From Streptomyces sp. NRRL B-1140 (GTDB lineage Bacteria > Actinomycetota > Actinomycetes > Streptomycetales > Streptomycetaceae): a DNA stretch of 64,000 bases. Below are positions 17,601-26,020 of the stretch, piece by piece (position 1 is the first letter of the stretch; each line of letters opens with the position of its first letter). The stretch is from assembly GCF_001280065.1 (NCBI RefSeq), contig NZ_LGEA01000025.1:1-64000 (forward strand), in the 5' to 3' direction. Both the position numbers and the translations under genes were made by a program. Under the pieces are notes generated by a model that worked only from the letters and a program-made list of their open reading frames with translations, was not told where the DNA came from and ran no database searches.

Positions 17601-19500
17601 GACGGTGGAGCGGATCGTCGATTACGTCGAGAACCTGCTGCGTGGCTCGGTCGACGCTCCCCGCACCCCCCTCCGCGAGCTGCCGGCGCTGACCGCACGG
17701 GACGAGCGCGCCCTGGCCGGCTTCCAGGGCGAGCGCACCACCCCCGAACCCGCCACGCTTCACGGTCTGTTCGAGAAGCAGGCCGCTCTGACACCGGACG
17801 CCCTCGCGGTCGCCGGTGTGGGCGAACCGCTCACCTACGCGCAGCTCGACGACGCGGCCAACCGCCTCGCACGGCGACTCGCCGACCGGGGACTGGCCCA
17901 GGGCGAGGTCGCCGCGGTCGGCGTGCCACGCGGCCCGGGCCTGGTGACGGCGGTCCTCGCCGTGCTCAAGTGCGGCGCGGCCTACGTGCCGGTCGACCGC
18001 GCGCTGCCCGCCGAGCGGCGCTCCTTCATGCTGAAGGACAGCGGAGCCCGGTTCGTCATCGCCGACCGCACGCTCGACGAAGACCTGGCCGACACCCTGC
18101 CCTGCCCGGTCCAGTGGCTGGACGACGTGCCACCGGACGGGGCGGACGGGCCGCCGGAGCGGACCGTGGACGACGAGGCCACGGCGTACTTCATCTACAC
18201 CTCGGGCTCCAGCGGCCGCCCCAAGCCGGTGGCCGTACCGCACCGGGGCCCGGTGAACCTGATCCGCTGGCAACTGCGCACGCTCGGCGCGATGCGGACC
18301 GTGCAGTGGGCATCGGCGGGCTTCGACGTGAGCGTCCAGGAGATCTTCTCCACCCTCGCCTCGGGGCAGGCACTCATCACCATCGACGACGAGACCCGCT
18401 ACGACCCGGCGGCCGTCGCGGCGCAGCTGCGCCACTTCGAGGTGCAGCGGATGAGCGTGCCGTTCACCCCCCTCAAGTACCTGGTTCGGGAGCTGGCGAC
18501 GGTGCCGTCCCTGCGCCAGCTGCTCATCGGCGGCGAGAAGCTGACCCTCACCCCCGAGCTGCGCGAACTCGCCGCCACGTGCCCCGAGCTGAGGCTGTAC
18601 AACCAGTACGGGCCCACCGAGACGTCCGTCGTGGTCACCTCGCACCAGGTGGATCCGGCGACCGAGACGGTGGTGCCGATCGGACGGCCCGTGGACAACG
18701 TCACGCTCGTCGTCACCGACGACTCGGGGCGGCCGGTGCCCATCGGTGTGCCCGGCGAGCTCGTCATCGGCGGTGTCGCCGTCTCGCACGGCTATCACAA
18801 CAACCCCGACACCACCGCGCGCAGCTTCTTCGACGCGCCCGGCTCGGGTGAACGGCGCTATCGCACCGGTGATCTGGTGCGCTGGCGCGACGACGGTGTC
18901 CTGGAGTACATCGGCCGCATCGACGACCAGGTGAAGATCCGCGGCTACCGAGTGGAACCCGAAGAGGCCCAATGGGCGCTCGGCCGCCTCGACGGTGTCC
19001 GCGAGGCCGTCGTCCTGGCCCGTCCCGACGAGTCGGGTGACACCGAACTCGCCGCCTTCGTGGTGCTGTCGCCGGCGCATGAGCCCGACGGCGACTGGAG
19101 CGCCCCCCTGCGCAAGCAGCTGGCCGCCGTACTGCCGCACTACCTCGTACCGCAGTCCTGGGTACGACTCGACCGGATCCCCTACGGCGCGACCGGCAAA
19201 CTCGCCCGCGACGAACTCCTCACCCTGCGGGCCGAACCCGCCGTCACGGCCGAGGACTTCGAGCTCGACGAGCTGGAGGGGCGGGTGCACAAGCTGTGGG
19301 CGGCCGAACTGGGCGTCGACCCGATCGCGCCGGACCGCTCGTTCTTCGACATCGGCGGCAACTCGCTGTCCGCGGTCCGTGTCCTGGAGCGCGTCTTCAT
19401 GGAGTTCGGGCAGCGCATCCCCGTGGCCGACTTCTTCGCCGCCCCGACGGTCCGCGGAGTCGCACACCGCCTGGCCGTCTTGCGGGGAGAGGAGGGCTGA
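14647..19500 (+). CDS. NRPS with embedded luciferase-like monooxygenase: T-LLM-C-A-T
   Basis: This is a 1617-residue synthetase. Domains in order: carrier protein (phosphopantetheine Ser about 45 in GADSLALM); Pro/Ala linker; luciferase-like flavin monooxygenase of the natural-product type (about 232-578, FGDYPASDS to FIDFGVAPERM); condensation domain (about 596-1015, HHTVLDA at about 723, keeping HHxxxD); adenylation domain (about 1032-1517, YTSGSSGRPK core); carrier (Ser about 1573, GGNSLSAV). My hand-aligned A-domain code is D-V-Q-S-L-G-Q-V-V-K, which I cannot assign. The LLM domain probably hydroxylates the acyl or aminoacyl chain on the first carrier. That carrier has no partner A domain in cis, so it must be loaded by another protein. 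ATG 14647 overlaps the TylF gene stop. Confidence 0.92.
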   Translation: MSPTNGAAEVTTTAGEVLALVCDRLGLPAEQLDPRRSFVAAGADSLALMALARAVQSEFGVRVSLRELFNDIDTPEKLAATVADRATSPAAPAVPPPSARMPVAAPEPVRPAPAATPPVTPPPAATGDAFESALALFTDQLQLAGKMMTRFSELTAEQLKVLSALRPDKAAGAPPALPAERPRPGTDHTGATTAGPAPDPATTRRPPARVPAPPTGTPGPEPAGTATGTSPDFSLYFFGDYPASDSAVAYQHLLRAAEYADEHGFHALWLPERHFHSFGALFPNPSVLAASLATRTSRIRLHAGSVVLPLHHPVRVAEEWAVVDNLSGGRVGLGFASGWHSTDFVLAPENYGRQRDIMYEHLDTFRHLWSGRPLTMTSGSGDATEVSLHPRPVQGDDVPLFAAVLSNPESYERAARAGLGIVTNLMAQSVEDLAANIARYRAARAAHGLDPAAGRVVVLVHTYLGPDADRARQEARKPFCDYLRSSIDLFDNAANSLGVDVDLLTTHQDDLDYVLDMAYERYCETRALIGSAAEVRPVLDSLTAAGADEIGCFIDFGVAPERMLAGLPELNRLRAASSEPRTGTAPGHAVPRTAPATPLQRRLWLLDRMNPGSHTYYEPKALLIEGPLDTDALRSALRRVVARHPQLRTVFREHERRLEQIVLDTVAVDCPVTELTGLDDTAALLRLRDLMDEADFDLAAGPLVRAGIGRLGEGRHLLYLVAHHTVLDALSTRILCRDLAAYYRAWPGEPTDLPELPRWPSGTPESTSADGLAYWQRELADATPLSLPTDRPRSTGHEVRGATLVHEMDGELSGGVRSLARAEGCTVFMALLGAVSATLGRFAAQDDIVIGTAVTNRPENAADVVGMFVETVALRLDLSGGIGFRELLHRVKARTTEAMDHSDVPFDRIVEAVNPDRGSGANPLFQVMVEYEEERDSVFEAPGLTAQLRQVPRTQAPFGLTFYFTDHPAGIRCTVEYDAALFDESTVERIVDYVENLLRGSVDAPRTPLRELPALTARDERALAGFQGERTTPEPATLHGLFEKQAALTPDALAVAGVGEPLTYAQLDDAANRLARRLADRGLAQGEVAAVGVPRGPGLVTAVLAVLKCGAAYVPVDRALPAERRSFMLKDSGARFVIADRTLDEDLADTLPCPVQWLDDVPPDGADGPPERTVDDEATAYFIYTSGSSGRPKPVAVPHRGPVNLIRWQLRTLGAMRTVQWASAGFDVSVQEIFSTLASGQALITIDDETRYDPAAVAAQLRHFEVQRMSVPFTPLKYLVRELATVPSLRQLLIGGEKLTLTPELRELAATCPELRLYNQYGPTETSVVVTSHQVDPATETVVPIGRPVDNVTLVVTDDSGRPVPIGVPGELVIGGVAVSHGYHNNPDTTARSFFDAPGSGERRYRTGDLVRWRDDGVLEYIGRIDDQVKIRGYRVEPEEAQWALGRLDGVREAVVLARPDESGDTELAAFVVLSPAHEPDGDWSAPLRKQLAAVLPHYLVPQSWVRLDRIPYGATGKLARDELLTLRAEPAVTAEDFELDELEGRVHKLWAAELGVDPIAPDRSFFDIGGNSLSAVRVLERVFMEFGQRIPVADFFAAPTVRGVAHRLAVLRGEEG

Positions 19501-19501
19501 C

Positions 19502-22500
19502 ATGGCCGGGCTCAGCGAGCGGGAGCTGCGACAGCGCATCGGTGCGCTCGTCGAGGAGGTGACCGGCGGCACGGCCGATCCGCGGACCTCGTTCTTCGAC
19601 CTGGGACTCACCTCCCTGGCGCTCATGCGGGTCAAGGTCCGTCTGGAAACCGCGCTCGGCCTCCCCGTGGAGGACACCGCCCTCTTCGAGCACGGCAGCA
19701 TCGCCGCGCTCGCCGCACACCTCGCGGCCGGCGAGGCCGACGTGCCCCAGGGCACCGGGCCCGGGCCGGCGGCCACCGACGGACGGGTCGCCGTGATCGG
19801 CATGGCCGTGCGCCTGCCGGGCGCACCGGACCTCGCCGCACTCTGGGAGAACCTGCGCGCCGGCCGGAGCAGCGTGCGCCGCCTGGATACCGGGCAGGGC
19901 GACGGGCGGGTGCGTGTCGCAGGGGTCGTCGACGACGCCGAGTGCTTCGACGCGGACCACTTCGGCATGAGCCGGAAAGAGGCAGGTCTCACCGATCCGG
20001 CGCACCGGCTGTTCCTGGAATGCTGCGCCCACGCCCTGGAGGACGGCGGGTACGCGGGCCACGCCCACGGACGCCGCATCGGGGTCTACGCCGGCGGTGG
20101 CATGAACCTGTACGGTCCCGGCCTGCCGTACTTCGCCCGGCACGGCATGGGCGGCGCCGCGTCCTCGGCGAACATCATGGAGGAGATGCAGGGGCTGATC
20201 GGCGGTCAGCAGGACTTCCTCGCCACCCGGGTCGCCTACCGCCTCGGTCTCACCGGCGCGGCCGTCGCCGTCCAGAGTGCCTGTTCGACCGGGCTCGTCG
20301 CCGTCCATCTGGCCGTTCAGTCACTGCTGTCGGGCGAGAACGACCTGGTCCTGGCCGGGGCCGCGGCCGTACATCTGCCCCAGGACGCGGGGTACACGCC
20401 CGACCCGGAGTTCATCCTGTCCCCGAGCGGGGTGTGCCGGGCCTTCGACGCCGCGTCGGACGGCACGGTCGGGGGCAACGGCGTGGCCGTCGTGCTGCTC
20501 AAGCGGCTGGACGCGGCCCTCGCCGACGGGGACGACATCCAAGCGGTCGTCCTCGGCTCCGCCGTCAACAACGACGGCGCCGCCAAGGCCGGTTTCACCG
20601 CCCCCGGTGTACAGGGCCATACGGAGGTCGTCCGGCTCGCCCTGGCCCGTGCGGGCATCGACGCCGACTCGGTCGGCCATGTGGAGGCTCACGGCACCGG
20701 CACCGAGCTGGGCGACCCCGTCGAGTTCGAGGCGCTGTCCCGGGCGTACCGCTCGCAGCGCGGCAGGACCGGGTTCTGCACCCTCGGCTCCGTCAAACCC
20801 AGCCTCGGGCACCTGGACACCTGTGCCGGAATGGCGGGGCTCGTCAAGACGGTGCTGATGCTGCGGCACGGCACCATCGTGCCCACCGCGAACGTGACCC
20901 GGCCGAGCCCCCGGCTGCCCTGGGACACCAGTCCGTTCCGCCTGGCCACCGCGGCCGAGGCATGGCGGACACCGCGGGGCGTCCCGCGCCGCGGCGGAGT
21001 CAGCGCGCTGGGGTTCGGCGGTACGAACGCCCACGTGCTCCTCGAAGAGGCGCCGGCCGCGCCGGTCCGCCCGCAGCCCGACCAGCCGCTTCCGGTCCCG
21101 ATCAGCGCACGATCCCCGGAGGCCCTGTACGACGTCGCCACACGGCTTCGGGACGAGCTGCGGGCACGCCCCGGCCTCGGAGTCGCCGACGTCCACACCA
21201 CGCTGGCGCTCGGCCGCACGCACCACCCCCACCGCACGGTGGTGCACGGCCGGACCGCCGCCGAACTGGCCGACGGCCTCGACCGGTTCCTGCGACGGCC
21301 CGGCGAGACACAACCGGCCACCGCGGGGCCGATCGCCTTCGCCTTCTCCGGGCAGGGCCAGGCCCTCGCGGGAACGGCATGGGAGCTGTACCGGCGACAC
21401 CCCGTCGTGCGCGAGGTCCTGGACGCGTGCGAGGAGACGTACCGGCAGGCGGCCCACGGCAGCCTGCTCGACGCACTCCTCACACCGTCCGCCGACGGGG
21501 CGGGAGCGGACTCTCAGGCAGCCCGGTTCGCCCTACAGATGGCACTGGTACGGATGTGGCGGGAGTTCGGGGTGGAGCCCGAGTGCGTGCTCGGGCACAG
21601 CCTCGGCGAGATCGCGGCACTCTGCACGGCGGGTGCCTTCTCCCTCGCCGACGGGCTGCGCTTCACCGCCGCGCGGGACGACCTCATGCGAGCCGCCGCC
21701 CCCGGCCGCATGCTGGCCCTGAACGGCGACGCCGACACCGTCGAGGAGCTGTGCGCCGGGCTGCCGGTGGAGATCGCCGCGATCAACGGGCCGCGTTCCC
21801 TCGTGCTGTCCGGTGACCCCGAGGCCGTCGAGGCGGCCCACCGGACACTGGCCGGACAGGACATCGCCTGCCGACAACTCGACGTGGACCGGGCCTTCCA
21901 CTCCGCGCTGCTCGACCCGGTGCTCCCCGCGCTGAGGGAGGCCGCCCGGTCCCTCACCTTCACGCCGCTGCGGCTGCCGTGCGGCGACAGCGCCCGAGGC
22001 GAGGTGCTCCCCGCGGGATCCGTGGTGAACGCGGACCATCTGGTGCGCCAGGCGCGCCGGCCCGTGCTGTTCCAGCGGACGCTGGCCGCCGTGCACGCAC
22101 TGGGTCACTCCGACTTCCTGGAGCTCGGGCCCGCCGACGTGCTCACCTCACTGGCCAGGACGGCGCTGCCCGGCAGTCACTGGACCGCGAGCCTGGCCGG
22201 TACCGGAGGGGGACCGCACGAGGCACTGGCAGAGCTGTACCGCCGGGGCGTGCGTCTGGACTGGCGGGCCGTCGGCGCGGGCGGCGGCCGGGTCCGGCTG
22301 CCCGGCTATCCCTTCCGCCGCGAGCCGTACCCCACGCCGGCGCCGCCCTGGCTCACCCGGGAGAAGCCGCCGGGGGAGGGGCCGCTCCCGTCGGCGGGCA
22401 CGGCGCCCGGGCCGGCCCCCTCCACGGATGCGGCCACCGCACCGGCCACCGTCCTCACGGTGCCCCCGGCCCCCGCACCCGCCGTGACGACGGCCCCGGC

Positions 22501-22642
22501 ACCCGTCACCCCGCCACACGCCCTGAGGGCGGTCGCCGGGCAGCAGCTCGCGTCCCTGGAGGACCTCGTCGACGGCACCCACGACCTGATGAACGCACAA
22601 CTGCGCACCCTGTCCGGCCTCGTCGGCGGAGACCCGCGGTGA
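19502..22642 (+). CDS. Modular type I polyketide synthase: ACP-KS-AT
   Basis: This 1046-residue PKS starts one base after the NRPS stop. Domains: N-terminal ACP (Ser about 38, DLGLTSLALM); ketosynthase (about 97-520; active Cys about 261 in SACSTGL, His motifs EAHGTGTELGDP and KPSLGHLDT); acyltransferase (about 610-885; nucleophile Ser about 700 in GHSLGE). The AT has DRAFHS where malonyl-specific ATs have HAFH, so malonyl-CoA is the likely extender. No KR, DH or ER is present, so the beta-keto group should stay unless it is processed in trans. The C-terminal helix (about 1013-1046) resembles a docking segment. There is no C-terminal ACP: the extended chain must move to a carrier on another protein, perhaps the first carrier of the NRPS. 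Confidence 0.92.
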   Translation: MAGLSERELRQRIGALVEEVTGGTADPRTSFFDLGLTSLALMRVKVRLETALGLPVEDTALFEHGSIAALAAHLAAGEADVPQGTGPGPAATDGRVAVIGMAVRLPGAPDLAALWENLRAGRSSVRRLDTGQGDGRVRVAGVVDDAECFDADHFGMSRKEAGLTDPAHRLFLECCAHALEDGGYAGHAHGRRIGVYAGGGMNLYGPGLPYFARHGMGGAASSANIMEEMQGLIGGQQDFLATRVAYRLGLTGAAVAVQSACSTGLVAVHLAVQSLLSGENDLVLAGAAAVHLPQDAGYTPDPEFILSPSGVCRAFDAASDGTVGGNGVAVVLLKRLDAALADGDDIQAVVLGSAVNNDGAAKAGFTAPGVQGHTEVVRLALARAGIDADSVGHVEAHGTGTELGDPVEFEALSRAYRSQRGRTGFCTLGSVKPSLGHLDTCAGMAGLVKTVLMLRHGTIVPTANVTRPSPRLPWDTSPFRLATAAEAWRTPRGVPRRGGVSALGFGGTNAHVLLEEAPAAPVRPQPDQPLPVPISARSPEALYDVATRLRDELRARPGLGVADVHTTLALGRTHHPHRTVVHGRTAAELADGLDRFLRRPGETQPATAGPIAFAFSGQGQALAGTAWELYRRHPVVREVLDACEETYRQAAHGSLLDALLTPSADGAGADSQAARFALQMALVRMWREFGVEPECVLGHSLGEIAALCTAGAFSLADGLRFTAARDDLMRAAAPGRMLALNGDADTVEELCAGLPVEIAAINGPRSLVLSGDPEAVEAAHRTLAGQDIACRQLDVDRAFHSALLDPVLPALREAARSLTFTPLRLPCGDSARGEVLPAGSVVNADHLVRQARRPVLFQRTLAAVHALGHSDFLELGPADVLTSLARTALPGSHWTASLAGTGGGPHEALAELYRRGVRLDWRAVGAGGGRVRLPGYPFRREPYPTPAPPWLTREKPPGEGPLPSAGTAPGPAPSTDAATAPATVLTVPPAPAPAVTTAPAPVTPPHALRAVAGQQLASLEDLVDGTHDLMNAQLRTLSGLVGGDPR

Positions 22643-22662
22643 GCGGCGAAAGGACCCCGTCC

Positions 22663-23466
22663 ATGCACCAGAACGACAACCCCCTGGTTCTCGCACTCGA
22701 CTACCCCGGATACCGGAAGGAGGCACGGATCGAGGAACTGGGTCTGGAGCGGCACGGGTTCCGTGTCCACAACCTGCTGCGGGGCCCTCTGCCGCGGGCG
22801 GTGAGCGGCTCCGGCTACGCGGCCCGCCTGCTGGCGAACGTGCCGTCCGGGGCGGGTCCGGTCGCGGCGGTCGCCGCGTACTGCGCCTCGGCGCCGCTCG
22901 CCTTCGAGGTGGCCGCCGCCCTGGGCGGCAGGCCACCGGCGATCGTGCTGTTCGACGCCGAGGCGACATCCCCGGAGACGATCGCGGCGGACTACCGCGC
23001 GAGGCTCGCCGGCCTCGGCGTCCCACCGGACGAGCGGGAACCGAGCCGGCCGGTCGATGCCGTGGCCCTGACCGACGACCCCGAGCGCCTCGTCGACGAG
23101 CTGACCGGCGAACTGGCTCGCAGGGCCCGCGCGGCGCTGCGCGCGGCGGGTGCCGACGAGGCGGAGAGCGCGGCGAGCGCCACGCACATGGTGAGCGCGT
23201 ACACGGACTGGCTCACCCATCTGGTGGCGGCCCACCACGCGCGCACCCGGCCCTGGGAGGGGGAGGTGCTGCGACTGGGCTCCGCGGACAGCGACCCGTT
23301 CGGTTTCCCCTGCGCTGCCGGTCGCAGTTCACGCGCACTGCGCCTGAACTGCGACCGGTTCGAGCTGCTCAGGTCCGAGGAGACGCGTGCGGTGGTCCTG
23401 GAGGCCCTGGGCCTCGCGGACACGCCGGACACGGGGGAGAGGACTGCGCGTTGCCCGGCCGCGTAG
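22663..23466 (+). CDS. Thioesterase-like alpha/beta-hydrolase with Cys nucleophile position and lost His
   Basis: This 267-residue protein follows the layout of NRPS thioesterases but is non-canonical. Where they have GxSxG, it reads AYCASAP, placing Cys at about residue 74. Where they have the catalytic His (GxHF), it reads NCDRFELL, with Arg at about 232. It may be a Cys-based enzyme with an unusual base, or a non-catalytic chaperone or transfer protein. Cys-type thioesterases are known to make strained rings in obafluorin and sulfazecin pathways, but those keep the His. ATG 22663 has GAAAGGA nine bases upstream; an in-frame GTG at 22639 overlapping the PKS stop is also possible. It overlaps the next gene by 16 bases. 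Confidence 0.65.
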   Translation: MHQNDNPLVLALDYPGYRKEARIEELGLERHGFRVHNLLRGPLPRAVSGSGYAARLLANVPSGAGPVAAVAAYCASAPLAFEVAAALGGRPPAIVLFDAEATSPETIAADYRARLAGLGVPPDEREPSRPVDAVALTDDPERLVDELTGELARRARAALRAAGADEAESAASATHMVSAYTDWLTHLVAAHHARTRPWEGEVLRLGSADSDPFGFPCAAGRSSRALRLNCDRFELLRSEETRAVVLEALGLADTPDTGERTARCPAA

Positions 23467-25211
23467 GGGATTCGATCGCCGCACAGGTCCGGCGCCGTCC
23501 CCGTGCCGCCGCGCTGGTCGCACCCGACGGCACGCTGGACTACGCCGAACTCGACCGCCGATCGGCCGACTTGGCCGGACATTTGACGCGCCAGGGGGTG
23601 CGCGCCGGGGACGTCGTGCTCATCCAGGCCTCCCGCGGCGTCGCTCTCGGTGTGGCCGTCCTCGCCGTGCTCCGCTCGGGAGGGGCCTTCTGCGTCGTGG
23701 ACCCGCAGTATCCGGCAGACCGCGTCCAGCACATGTGGCGGCGCAGCCACGCCCGGTTCGCGCTGGTCGAGCCGGGCCTGCGGACCCCCGACGAGCCGGA
23801 CGGGCCCGTCGTGATTCCCCTCCGGGAGTACCCCACGTCCGGCGCGGCGCACGGCGCCCCGGCACCCCACGTGCCCGCGCCCGGCAGCGAGGATCCCGCT
23901 TACCTGGTCTTCACGTCCGGGTCCACCGGAGGGCCCAAGGCGGTCTCCATGCCGCACCGCTGCGTGGACAACCTGATCGAATGGACGCTGGCCAGTACGT
24001 CCCCCGAGCCGCTGCGCACCCTGATGTTCGCCCCGCTCGGCTTCGACGTGTTCGTCCAGGAGGTCCTCACCGCCTGGTGCAGCGGGGGCTGCCTGTACAC
24101 GCCGTCCGACGCCGAACGCGTCGACCTGCAGCGGATGTGGGAGCTGTGCCGGGAATGGGGGATCCAGCGGATCTTCCTGCCTCCCGTGGCCCTGCGCCGA
24201 CTGGCGGAGCTTACCGCCGAGTTCGGCATCCTGCCCGGGGCTCTGCGCGAGGTGGCGGTGGCCGGTGAGGCCCTGCACATCACGCCCGCCGTCCGGGACC
24301 TGTTCACACGGCTGCCTGCCGCGCGTCTGCACAACCACTACGGGCCGGCGGAGACCCATGTCGCCGTCGCCCACACCCTCACCGGTCCGCCGCACTCCTG
24401 GCCCGACCTGCCCCCCATCGGGCGCCCGCTTCCCGGCATGACGGCCCACGTCGACCCGCCGGCACAGGGCGGCGAACTGTGGCTGGCCGGGGCCGGCCTC
24501 GCCCACGGATACGTGCACGATCCGAAGCAGACGCGCGAGCGGTTCCGCAGCAGGCGGATCGAGGGCCGGCCCGTACGCGCGTACCGCACCGGCGACCTGG
24601 TGCGCGAGCGGCCCGACGGAGTCCTGGAGTACCTGGGACGGACCGACGGACAGCTCAAGATCCGCGGGTACCGGGTCGAGCCGGGCGACATCGAGACCAT
24701 CCTGCTCCGCCATCCCGCGGTGCGCGAGTGCGCCGTGACGGCCTGGACACCGCCCGGCGCCGACGAACGCAAACTGGTCGCGCATGTCGTGGCCGGGCCC
24801 GGCCAGGCCCCCGAGGCGGGCGAACTGCGTGCCCACGTCGCCCGGCTGCTGCCCGACTACATGGTTCCGCACCACGTGGTCCTCGCACCCGAGCTGCCGC
24901 TCTCCCCGAACGGGAAGATCGACCGCCGTCGGCTCCCCGAGCCCGGCGAGGCGGACGACGGCGCCGGTCCGCTCCCCGAGCCCGGCGATGTGCGGTCGGC
25001 CGTCACCGTCATCTGGTCGACGGTCCTCGGCGTCGCCGACATACCTCCCGACCGGCACTTCGCGGACCTGGGCGGCACCTCGCTCTCCGCCGCGCTGGTC
25101 GTCACCCGCATCCAACAACGCTTCCAGGTCCGGGTGTCCGTGCAGGAGTTCCTGTACGACCCCCGGGTGGACGCGATCACCGCGCTGATCACGGAACGAG
25201 CCGCCGCATGA
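23451..25211 (+). CDS. NRPS A-T didomain, proline-like specificity
   Basis: This 586-residue protein contains an adenylation domain (core LVFTSGSTGGPK, A5 NHYGPAETH, A8 GRTDGQLKIRGYRVEPGDIE, A10 NGKIDR) and one carrier (Ser about 544, [11 protein letters not shown]). The hand-aligned code is D-V-Q-F-A-A-H-V-A-K, close to published proline codes such as DVQFIAHVAK, so proline or a proline analogue is the best guess. The start is TTG 23451, supported by GGGGGAGAGG upstream and by the family N-terminus; it overlaps the thioesterase-like gene by 16 bases. There is no C domain, so the loaded residue should be used as a starter or passed to a KS or C domain elsewhere. Confidence 0.88.
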   Translation: MPGRVGDSIAAQVRRRPRAAALVAPDGTLDYAELDRRSADLAGHLTRQGVRAGDVVLIQASRGVALGVAVLAVLRSGGAFCVVDPQYPADRVQHMWRRSHARFALVEPGLRTPDEPDGPVVIPLREYPTSGAAHGAPAPHVPAPGSEDPAYLVFTSGSTGGPKAVSMPHRCVDNLIEWTLASTSPEPLRTLMFAPLGFDVFVQEVLTAWCSGGCLYTPSDAERVDLQRMWELCREWGIQRIFLPPVALRRLAELTAEFGILPGALREVAVAGEALHITPAVRDLFTRLPAARLHNHYGPAETHVAVAHTLTGPPHSWPDLPPIGRPLPGMTAHVDPPAQGGELWLAGAGLAHGYVHDPKQTRERFRSRRIEGRPVRAYRTGDLVRERPDGVLEYLGRTDGQLKIRGYRVEPGDIETILLRHPAVRECAVTAWTPPGADERKLVAHVVAGPGQAPEAGELRAHVARLLPDYMVPHHVVLAPELPLSPNGKIDRRRLPEPGEADDGAGPLPEPGDVRSAVTVIWSTVLGVADIPPDRHFADLGGTSLSAALVVTRIQQRFQVRVSVQEFLYDPRVDAITALITERAAA

Positions 25212-26020
25212 GCCTTCCGACCGCACGGGGCGGGCCGCACGAACGCGCCGCCTGGATCCGGGCCTTCCACGACACCCACGACCAGGCCCGCACGCTCGTG
25301 TGCTTCCCCCACGCCGGCGGCACCGCGGGCCAGTACTTCCCGCTCTCCGCTGCGCTCGCGCCCGACGTCAGGGTCCTGGCGGTGCAGTATCCGGGCCGCC
25401 AGGACCGCTGCACCGAGCCCGCCTTCGAGGACGTCACGCTGCTCGCGGACGCAATCGCCCGACTGCTCGCCGAACCGCGGCCGGCCGCCCCTCCGGTCCT
25501 GTTCGGACACAGCCTGGGCGCCCTGGTCGCCTTCGAGACGGCCACCAGGCTCGAGCACCGGTACGGTGCGTCGCCCGCGGGACTGATCGTCTCCGGCATG
25601 CAGGCGCCGTACCGGCGCACGGCCCCGCGACTGCCGGGCGACGACGAGGAGGCCGCCCTCGAAGCGCTGCTGAGGCTCGGCGGCACCGACCCGGCCATCG
25701 CCGTCCACCCCGAGCTGCGGGCGATGGTCCTGCCGGCCCTGCGCAGCGACTTCCGGGCCGCCGCCGCCTACCGGCCCGGCAGCTGCCCCTCGCTGCTCTC
25801 CTGCCCCGTCACCGCGTGGACGGGCCGGGACGACGAACTCACCCACGGCGACGTACAGGCGTGGGCCGAGCACACCACCGCCGGGTTCCACACCCGGGAC
25901 TTCGCCGGCGGCCACTTCTATCTGAACGGCTTCCCGCCGCTGATCGTGGAGGCGGTACGCACCGCGCTCACCCGCACCACCGGCGCGATCGCGCGGGCCC
26001 GGACCAGGACGGACACATGA
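25208..26020 (+). CDS. Type II thioesterase
   Basis: This 270-residue stand-alone alpha/beta-hydrolase of the NRPS/PKS editing type has CFPHAGGTAGQYF at the N-terminus, the nucleophile Ser at about 102 in FGHSLGAL, and the catalytic His in the C-terminal GGHFYL. Type II thioesterases remove stalled or wrongly loaded acyl groups from carrier proteins. It starts at ATG 25208, overlapping the A-T gene stop, and its own stop overlaps the MFS gene start. The cluster has a second enzyme of this type at 32731, fitting two sets of carriers. Confidence 0.9.
   Translation: MSLPTARGGPHERAAWIRAFHDTHDQARTLVCFPHAGGTAGQYFPLSAALAPDVRVLAVQYPGRQDRCTEPAFEDVTLLADAIARLLAEPRPAAPPVLFGHSLGALVAFETATRLEHRYGASPAGLIVSGMQAPYRRTAPRLPGDDEEAALEALLRLGGTDPAIAVHPELRAMVLPALRSDFRAAAAYRPGSCPSLLSCPVTAWTGRDDELTHGDVQAWAEHTTAGFHTRDFAGGHFYLNGFPPLIVEAVRTALTRTTGAIARARTRTDT

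Noticed and set aside
14536..20079. A very long open frame (1847 codons) on the minus strand opposite the NRPS/PKS genes
   Set aside because: It mirrors the GC-biased third positions of the real genes, has no domain motifs, and the plus strand shows clear NRPS/PKS domains.
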